Shown here piece by piece: positions 1 through 4,320 of a stretch of DNA of 5,473 nucleotides (the stretch's first letter is position 1; the number at the start of each line of letters is the position of its first letter). The DNA comes from Nocardioidaceae bacterium (GTDB lineage: Bacteria; Actinomycetota; Actinomycetes; Propionibacteriales; Nocardioidaceae). Both the position numbers and the translations under genes were made by a program. Under the pieces are notes generated by a model. The model saw nothing but the letters and a program-made list of their open reading frames with translations. It ran no database searches and had not been told where the DNA came from. The stretch spans positions 1-5,473 of the forward strand of contig JACCZJ010000169.1 of assembly GCA_013696065.1 (NCBI GenBank). Reading direction: 5' to 3'.

Positions 1-1
1 G

Positions 2-448
2 CACCCTGCTGAGTCGTGGGAGGTCTCCCACATCGGAGGCGACCGCTTCGCTGGCAACGTTCTCGTTTTGCCCGACGGGCTCTACTACGGCCACGTGTCG
101 CCCGCTGATGCCTCGGAACTGGCGACCCAGCACCGCCGCGGGCATGTCAGTCTTGACCATCTACGCGGTCGCAGCGGCTTTGGTTTTGCCATCCAGGCGG
201 CGGAGATCTATCTACGCAAGCATCTCGCCGTCACGGGACTGGGAGCCATCGGGCTGCAATCACACTCACGTCGAATCGGCATTGACGAGGCAGTGTTCCG
301 CTGCGGCGCTGAGCGATGGAAGGTCCGACTTCGCCGTGTCGAGGCGGATCCGCAGCTGCTCACCTGCGGCTCTCGACGGCGCAATCCGACGTACGCACAC
401 GAGCTCCTCGCCATCGAGCCGCATCCGCATACGCAAGCGAGTAGCTGA
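2..448 (+). CDS. Sucrase/ferredoxin-like family protein, C-terminal half (5' end outside the window)
   Basis: The frame is open from the left edge (first whole codon at base 2) to TGA at 446-448, giving the last 148 residues of a protein whose family is usually around 300 residues long. The conserved core is visible: a W-E-x-S-H-I-G-G-D-R-F-A-G-N stretch at residues 6-19, then L-P-D-G-L-Y-Y-G-H-V at 24-33. This is the hallmark of the sucrase/ferredoxin-like (Apd1-type, thioredoxin-like [2Fe-2S]) family. The C-terminal part has the usual small domain with an L-T-C-x-x-R-R segment and an acidic/proline tail. The family is thought to bind a [2Fe-2S] cluster; despite its name, sucrase activity is not established. 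In yeast Apd1 two histidines spaced H-x3-H are cluster ligands; here the second position is Asp (residue 14). The N-terminal cysteines would be off the window. A TTG at 68 is only an internal codon, not the start. The next gene follows after 12 nt, suggesting co-transcription. Family call is firm; physiological role unknown. Confidence 0.85.
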   Translation, partial: HPAESWEVSHIGGDRFAGNVLVLPDGLYYGHVSPADASELATQHRRGHVSLDHLRGRSGFGFAIQAAEIYLRKHLAVTGLGAIGLQSHSRRIGIDEAVFRCGAERWKVRLRRVEADPQLLTCGSRRRNPTYAHELLAIEPHPHTQASS

Positions 449-460
449 CAACATGGGTCA

Positions 461-874
461 ATGCGTTCCCAAGTTCACACCTACCGCACAGGCAATGCCG
501 ACCTGGTTCTCGATCTGACGCGTGATTGTGCACGGTTCGTGGCGGGGCAAGGAGACGGTTTGCTGCACCTCTTTGTCCCCCACGCCACCGCAGGACTCGC
601 GATCCTCGAGACCGGCGCTGGCAGTGACGACGACCTGATCTCAGCCCTTCGCGACCTGCTGCCCGCCGACGACCGTTGGCAGCACGGACACGGAAGCCGC
701 GGCCACGGACGCTCGCATGTCATGCCTGCCCTGATCGCGCCGTACGCATCCGTTCCCGTGATCGACGACGGGCTCGCTCTTGGCACCTGGCAAAGCATCT
801 GCCTCGTCGACCTCAACATCGACAATCATGAACGCGACGTGCGCTTCTCGTTCCTCCCCGGTGATAAGCACTAG
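461..874 (+). CDS. YjbQ / UPF0047 family protein (secondary thiamine-phosphate synthase-type)
   Basis: The 137-residue product has the full length of the YjbQ/UPF0047 family. Conserved features in order: F-V-P-H-A-T-A-G-L-A-I at 38-48, a following acidic G-S-D-D-D-L segment, a histidine-rich cluster (H75, H77, H82, H86) around the W-Q-H...G-H-G-R-S-H stretch, and G-T-W-Q-S-I at 108-113 before a C-terminal R-D-V-R-F-S-F-L strand. The clustered histidines and acidic residues fit a small metal-binding homotrimer. Members of the family have been reported to have weak thiamine-phosphate synthase activity, but the true physiological function is unsettled, so the enzymatic name is a family label. 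The ATG at 461 is the only start available: upstream in the same frame there are only four codons before the stop of the preceding gene. No clear Shine-Dalgarno is seen, and the 12-nt spacing suggests translational coupling to the sucrase/ferredoxin-like gene. It ends 6 nt from the convergent reductase gene. Confidence 0.9.
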   Translation: MRSQVHTYRTGNADLVLDLTRDCARFVAGQGDGLLHLFVPHATAGLAILETGAGSDDDLISALRDLLPADDRWQHGHGSRGHGRSHVMPALIAPYASVPVIDDGLALGTWQSICLVDLNIDNHERDVRFSFLPGDKH

Positions 875-880
875 GTCGCG

Positions 881-1912
881 TCAGCGGCCCCCGGCTAGGC
901 GGCGGTCGCGCTGCTGAGCCCCCATTTCGCCGTACGGATAGTCACTGGCCCCCGGTGTGCTGACGGCGTCGAGTGTCGCGGTTTCCTCGTCGGTGAGGTG
1001 GAGATCGGCCGCGCGCAGGTTGTTGTCAAGCTGCTCGGTCGTGCGCGCTCCGAGGATGGTCGACGTCACCGCCGGCCGGTCTGTCAGCCAAGCCAGCGCC
1101 ACCTCGGCCATCGACACATCGCGGTCCTCGGCGATCGTCTGCACCGCGTCGATGACGTCCCACGTTCGGTCAGTGCCACGCCGGTCGTACGCCTCCATCC
1201 CGCGGTCCGGGTCCTCCCCCAGCCGGGTGGCGCCGCTGGGCCGCTCGTCTCGCTTGTACTTGCCTGACAGCCAGCCGCCGCCGAGGGGGCTCCACGGCAG
1301 CAGCCCGAGTCCGGCGTCTTGGGCGGCCGGCACGATTTCCCACTCAATCTCGCGAACCAGCAGGCTGTACTGCGGCTGTAGGGTCACCGGCTCGGCAAAG
1401 TTGAGGGCATGGGCGACGTGAACGGCCTTGGTCAGCTGCCATCCGGTGAAGTTGGACAGGCCGTAGTAGCGGATCTTGCCAGCGCGGATGAAGCCGTCGA
1501 GGGTGCGCAATGTCTCGTCCAGCGGCGTCCACGGATCAAAGGCGTGCACTTGATAAAGGTCGACCGAGTCCACACCAAGCCGCCGCAGCGAGGCGTCGAG
1601 CGCCCGGGTGAGGTGGCGGGCCGACAACCCGTTCCCGTTGGGGGAGCCGTCCATCGGGAAGCGACCCTTGGTGGCCAGCACCACTGGCTCGGTCACATCG
1701 CTAGGACGATCGGCGAACCAGCGACCAATAATCTGCTCCGAAACGCCGTTGGAGTAGACGTCGGCCGTGTCGATGAGTGTGCCGCCCGCCTCAACGAACC
1801 GGTCGAGCTGGGCATGCGCACCAGACTCGTCAGTCTCCGCCCCGAACGTCATGGTGCCGAGGCAGAGGTTTGATACTGCGCAGCCGCTGTTGCCGAGAGT
1901 TCGATAATCCAC
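881..1912 (-). CDS. Aldo/keto reductase
   Basis: The 343-residue product is a complete (alpha/beta)8-barrel aldo/keto reductase, expected to use NADPH to reduce aldehydes or ketones in the cytoplasm. The N-terminus (D-Y-R-T-L-G-N-S-G) and L-C-L-G-T-M-T-F-G are typical. The catalytic tetrad is intact: D48 and Y53 in I-D-T-A-D-V-Y, K82 in A-T-K-G-R-F, and H123 in Y-Q-V-H. Cofactor-site residues are present: S153-N154 in G-L-S-N-F, Q181 in L-Q-P-Q-Y, and the G-A-R-T-T-E-Q-L-D-N-N segment at 288-298. The start is GTG at 1912-1910; an in-frame TAG lies four codons upstream (1924-1922) and no other start codon lies between, so the start is well fixed. No Shine-Dalgarno precedes it. The gene is convergent with the YjbQ gene and lies 58 nt downstream of the c-di-GMP enzyme on the same strand. 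The substrate cannot be deduced; the class belongs to the broad group that includes Tas/YajO-like enzymes and potassium-channel beta subunits. Confidence 0.93.
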   Translation of the reverse strand: MDYRTLGNSGCAVSNLCLGTMTFGAETDESGAHAQLDRFVEAGGTLIDTADVYSNGVSEQIIGRWFADRPSDVTEPVVLATKGRFPMDGSPNGNGLSARHLTRALDASLRRLGVDSVDLYQVHAFDPWTPLDETLRTLDGFIRAGKIRYYGLSNFTGWQLTKAVHVAHALNFAEPVTLQPQYSLLVREIEWEIVPAAQDAGLGLLPWSPLGGGWLSGKYKRDERPSGATRLGEDPDRGMEAYDRRGTDRTWDVIDAVQTIAEDRDVSMAEVALAWLTDRPAVTSTILGARTTEQLDNNLRAADLHLTDEETATLDAVSTPGASDYPYGEMGAQQRDRRLAGGR

Positions 1913-1918
1913 GGGTAC

Positions 1919-1924
1919 GTTCTA
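1919..1924 (-). promoter_or_regulatory. Possible -10 element for a leaderless aldo/keto reductase transcript
   Basis: Read on the minus strand, TAGAAC at 1924-1919 sits 6 nt upstream of the GTG start of the reductase gene. In actinobacteria, a -10 element (TAnnnT-like) at this distance is the usual signature of leaderless mRNAs, where transcription begins at the start codon. The absence of any Shine-Dalgarno before this GTG agrees with that. The hexamer ends in C rather than T and there is no good -35 match 16-18 nt upstream, so this is a tentative call. The alternative is translation from a read-through transcript coming from the c-di-GMP gene. Confidence 0.3.
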
Positions 1925-1937
1925 CACCACCGCCCGT

Positions 1938-1951
1938 CGTTCGCGAGAACG
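1938..1951. repeat. Short inverted repeat in the 58-nt gap between c-di-GMP gene and reductase gene
   Basis: The two 5-nt arms CGTTC and GAACG flank a GCGA tetranucleotide, forming a perfect 5-bp stem with a 4-nt loop. It lies about 14 nt upstream of the tentative -10 of the reductase gene, in the position of the -35 region. It could be a small operator half-site pair or the remnant of a terminator hairpin, but it lacks a U-tract and is short enough to arise by chance in GC-rich DNA. The rest of the 1913-1970 gap shows no gene. Confidence 0.25.
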
Positions 1952-1970
1952 CACCGGGCACGGGCCTCGC

Positions 1971-4238
1971 TCAGTGGGGTGCGAGGGGGCGAAGGGCAGG
2001 CTGCGGCGTGAAGCGCTGGCCAGAGTCGAGCATGGTCGCGATCGTGCACGCATCGACGGCTCGGCTCAACAGATGTCCCTGCGCCTCCTCGCAGCCGTGG
2101 TCGCGCATAAACTGAAACTGGGCGACGGTCTCGATGCCTTCGGCCACCGCATGCAAGCCGAGCCCGTGCGCGAGCGCGAGGGTGGCGGCTGGGAGCACGG
2201 CCTCACCAGAGTCTCGTCCGATCTCCTGCACGAAGGATCGGTCGATCTTCACCTTCTGCACTGGGAAAAGACGCAGCCGGGCCAGCGACGAATAGCCAGT
2301 GCCGAAGTCATCCAGCGCGAGCGCGACGCCGAGCCGGCGGAGAGCCCAGAGGGTAGCCATCAACACGTAGTGCTCGCTCATCGCACTTTCGGTGATCTCA
2401 AGGACGAGGTCCACTGGCTGAAGTCCGTTGTCGGCGAGAGCACCGGTGACCACGTCGATCAGCCCCTTGCTCTGCAGTTGCGGCACCGCGACGTTGATGG
2501 CCATGGTGAAGCCAGCGGCCTCTGGATGCCGCGCGCGCCATTCGCGGAGCTGGTGGGTCGCCTCCGCGACAACCCATTCGCCGATGGGGACGATGAGGCC
2601 GCTGCTCTCGGCGGCAGGAATGAAGTCGAGGGGAGGGATCGCGCCGTGCCGTGGGTGCTGCCATCGCAGCAGCGCCTCCACGCCGGTCATCCGGCCATCG
2701 ATGAGGGACACCACCGGCTGGTAGTGCAGGTGGAACTCGCGACGTTCGAGGGCCATCCGCAGATCACCTTCCCGAACGAGCCGCTGGACGGCAGTGTCGT
2801 ACATCGACGACTCGTAGAGCGCGGTGCGGTGACGACCACGCCCTTTTGCCGCGTACATCGCGAGGTCGGCATTTCGCAGCAACTCGTCGGCATCCACCCT
2901 GCCCATTCCGGAGGCCATCCCGATGCTGGCGCTCAAGACAACCGAGCGTCCCTTGATATCGACAGGGTCCGCCAAAATCGCCAGAATGCGCTCAGCGGCC
3001 TGCATCGCGACTGCCTCGGATTGCGATCCGAGTAGCACGGCGAACTCGTCACCCCCGAGCCGGGCCACGGTGTCCTCGGCGCGGAGAGCCATTCGTAGGC
3101 GGGCGGCCACCACGACCAGCAACTCGTCGCCCACCTGATGGCCGAGGGAGTCATTGACGGTCTTGAAGCCGTCGAGGTCGATGGATAGCAGAGAGAGCGG
3201 CGTCTCACTGGCCGACCGTCGCTGCAGGGCGTGCATCAGTCGGTCTCGTAGCAGCACCCGGTTCGCGAGCCCGGTGAGCGGGTCGTGCAGAGCGAGATGG
3301 GCCAGTTTCTCCTCCGCCTGCTTCCGTGCGGTCACGTCGGTGGCGGTCAGGACGGCACCGTTCGGCAGACCGCCGCGCTCGAGCGGCTGGCCATTGACGA
3401 TGTATGAGCGACTTGTGCCGTCGGCGAGGCCGATGACGATCTCGGCGTCTCGAACGTGCTCACCGCGCAGCGTCCGCCACTGCGGCAATTCTTCCGGCGG
3501 CAGCGGAGTGTGCCCGTCCCCGCGGTAGAGCGCGACTCTCGAGTGCCACGGGATGGGTGGTTCCGGCAGGCCCAGATCTGTGTAGAGCGTGACAGCCGCG
3601 CGATTGCGAAGGAACGGCGTCGCATCGGCACCCATCGCGATAACGGCGCTGTCGATATTGTCGATCACCGCGCTCAGGATTTTCCGGTCCCCATCCAAGG
3701 CGGCTTGGTGGGTGAGGAGCGTCGTCAGCATCAGCCGCAGCAGCAGAGCCGAAAAGCCGATGCCCAGTACGTGCCCGATGACCTGCTGCTGCCAGTGGAA
3801 GCCGGATGTGGGCGAGAGGCGGTCGGCCAGTCCGGCGGCAACTGCCAACGTGAGGAGGTACGCCGCGCTGACTACCAGCAGCCGCCGAGAGGACCCGAAG
3901 ACGGATCGGAAGAAAATGCCTCCATACAACAAGGAGATGCCGCCGGACAACGGGCCGGCAGTGAGCAGACCCACGAACAGCGCGAGAAGCTCGACCGCGT
4001 CCCAACGGGCCGCCTGAAGCCGCCTGTCGCGGTATTCGCGCAGGCGACGCCAGAGCAGATAGCCGAGTGCTAGTGCCCCGGAGGCCCAGAAGCCCAACGG
4101 CACGGGGCTGTTGAACACGATCTGGAATGACGATGATGCCAGCGTGAACACCGCGAAGCACAGAAAGAACCAACGCACCCGGTCCAGACCTGCGGGCGGT
4201 TGCCGGTACCGGTGCCTCATCTCGGAGAGCGACGACAC
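1971..4238 (-). CDS. Membrane PAS-GGDEF-EAL protein (diguanylate cyclase / c-di-GMP phosphodiesterase)
   Basis: A 755-residue membrane sensor for cyclic-di-GMP turnover. Order of parts: about six hydrophobic helices between residues 22 and 177; a PAS-like domain at about 186-305 ending in the D-V-T-A-R-K-Q-A-E-E linker; GGDEF domain about 312-475; EAL domain about 485-740. The cyclase motif G-G-D-E-F is at 395-399 (bases 3042-3056) and the RxxD product-inhibition site is at R386-D389, five residues before it. The phosphodiesterase signature E-A-L-L-R-W starts at E521 (2670-2678); N582, E614, D643-D644 in the D-D-F-G-T-G-Y-S-S-L loop, K664, E700 and Q720 match the metal and catalytic positions of active EAL enzymes. 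The late motif reads Q-G-H-L-L-S-R-A instead of the common Q-G-Y-L-F-S-R-P. Both activities are therefore plausible; which dominates cannot be told. I chose the GTG at 4238-4236 because AAAGGAG lies 6 nt upstream and translation from there leads directly into the first membrane helix. The frame stays open to an ATG at 4472, but that extension runs inside the neighbouring gene and lacks domain-like sequence. An ATG at 4220 (residue 7) is the other candidate. Confidence 0.95.
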   Translation of the reverse strand: MSSLSEMRHRYRQPPAGLDRVRWFFLCFAVFTLASSSFQIVFNSPVPLGFWASGALALGYLLWRRLREYRDRRLQAARWDAVELLALFVGLLTAGPLSGGISLLYGGIFFRSVFGSSRRLLVVSAAYLLTLAVAAGLADRLSPTSGFHWQQQVIGHVLGIGFSALLLRLMLTTLLTHQAALDGDRKILSAVIDNIDSAVIAMGADATPFLRNRAAVTLYTDLGLPEPPIPWHSRVALYRGDGHTPLPPEELPQWRTLRGEHVRDAEIVIGLADGTSRSYIVNGQPLERGGLPNGAVLTATDVTARKQAEEKLAHLALHDPLTGLANRVLLRDRLMHALQRRSASETPLSLLSIDLDGFKTVNDSLGHQVGDELLVVVAARLRMALRAEDTVARLGGDEFAVLLGSQSEAVAMQAAERILAILADPVDIKGRSVVLSASIGMASGMGRVDADELLRNADLAMYAAKGRGRHRTALYESSMYDTAVQRLVREGDLRMALERREFHLHYQPVVSLIDGRMTGVEALLRWQHPRHGAIPPLDFIPAAESSGLIVPIGEWVVAEATHQLREWRARHPEAAGFTMAINVAVPQLQSKGLIDVVTGALADNGLQPVDLVLEITESAMSEHYVLMATLWALRRLGVALALDDFGTGYSSLARLRLFPVQKVKIDRSFVQEIGRDSGEAVLPAATLALAHGLGLHAVAEGIETVAQFQFMRDHGCEEAQGHLLSRAVDACTIATMLDSGQRFTPQPALRPLAPH

Positions 4239-4240
4239 AT
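4217..4240 (-). other. Seven-codon micro-ORF overlapping the start of the c-di-GMP gene
   Basis: On the minus strand the bases ATGTG at 4240-4236 contain two start codons: ATG (4240) in one frame and GTG (4238) in the frame of the c-di-GMP enzyme. The ATG reads M-C-R-R-S-P-R and stops at TGA 4219-4217. That stop overlaps, as ATGA, an in-frame ATG at 4220-4218 which is residue 7 of the main protein. This arrangement could let ribosomes that take the ATG terminate and re-initiate on the main frame. It may equally be a chance product of the GTG start context. No conservation can be judged here. Confidence 0.25.
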
Positions 4241-4244
4241 GGCT

Positions 4245-4251
4245 CTCCTTT
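4245..4251 (-). promoter_or_regulatory. Strong Shine-Dalgarno that fixes the GTG start of the c-di-GMP enzyme
   Basis: Minus strand AAAGGAG at 4251-4245 is followed by AGCCAT and then GTG at 4238. The 6-nt spacing from GGAG suits the GTG, and only 4 nt separate it from the overlapping out-of-frame ATG at 4240. It is the clearest ribosome binding site in the window and argues against the much longer upstream extension of this frame. Confidence 0.75.
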
Positions 4252-4285
4252 GTCCCTCGTCTCGCGCAAGCTGACAGCCGCGCAG

Positions 4286-4291
4286 CGTTAT
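4286..4291 (-). promoter_or_regulatory. Possible -10 box upstream of the c-di-GMP gene
   Basis: TATAAC on the minus strand (4291-4286) lies in the 82-nt gap between the DUF1906 gene and the c-di-GMP gene and is the most AT-rich hexamer there. A start of transcription about 7 nt downstream would give a leader of roughly 40 nt containing the Shine-Dalgarno. The -35 region (around 4310-4315) reads about TCCGCG and does not resemble TTGACA, so the promoter is only suggested. The remainder of the 4239-4320 gap has no gene. Confidence 0.35.
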
Positions 4292-4320
4292 AGAGTCCGT
4301 CGGCGAAGACGCGGACCTGG

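Noticed and set aside
1938..1951. The inverted repeat as a LexA/SOS box
   Set aside because: The arms are GTTC-N4-GAAC, the reverse of the actinobacterial GAAC-N4-GTTC arrangement.
1974..3035. Plus-strand open frame of 353 codons opposite the GGDEF-EAL coding region
   Set aside because: It is an antisense shadow of a clearly conserved gene; long antisense frames are common in GC-rich DNA and the translation shows no family motif.
3456..4073. Plus-strand open frame of 205 codons opposite the membrane and PAS regions
   Set aside because: Glutamine- and arginine-rich translation typical of the reverse of a coding strand, with no motif and no start context.
4203..4212. Perfect 10-nt palindrome CCGGTACCGG
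   Set aside because: It lies inside the coding region of the c-di-GMP enzyme and is built from GC-rich codons; no sign of a regulatory role.
4295..4316. Hairpin after the DUF1906 stop (GTCCG...CGGAC) as a terminator
   Set aside because: Only 5 bp plus 2 bp across a bulge, and no U-tract follows; it also overlaps the -35 area of a possible promoter. Too weak to call.
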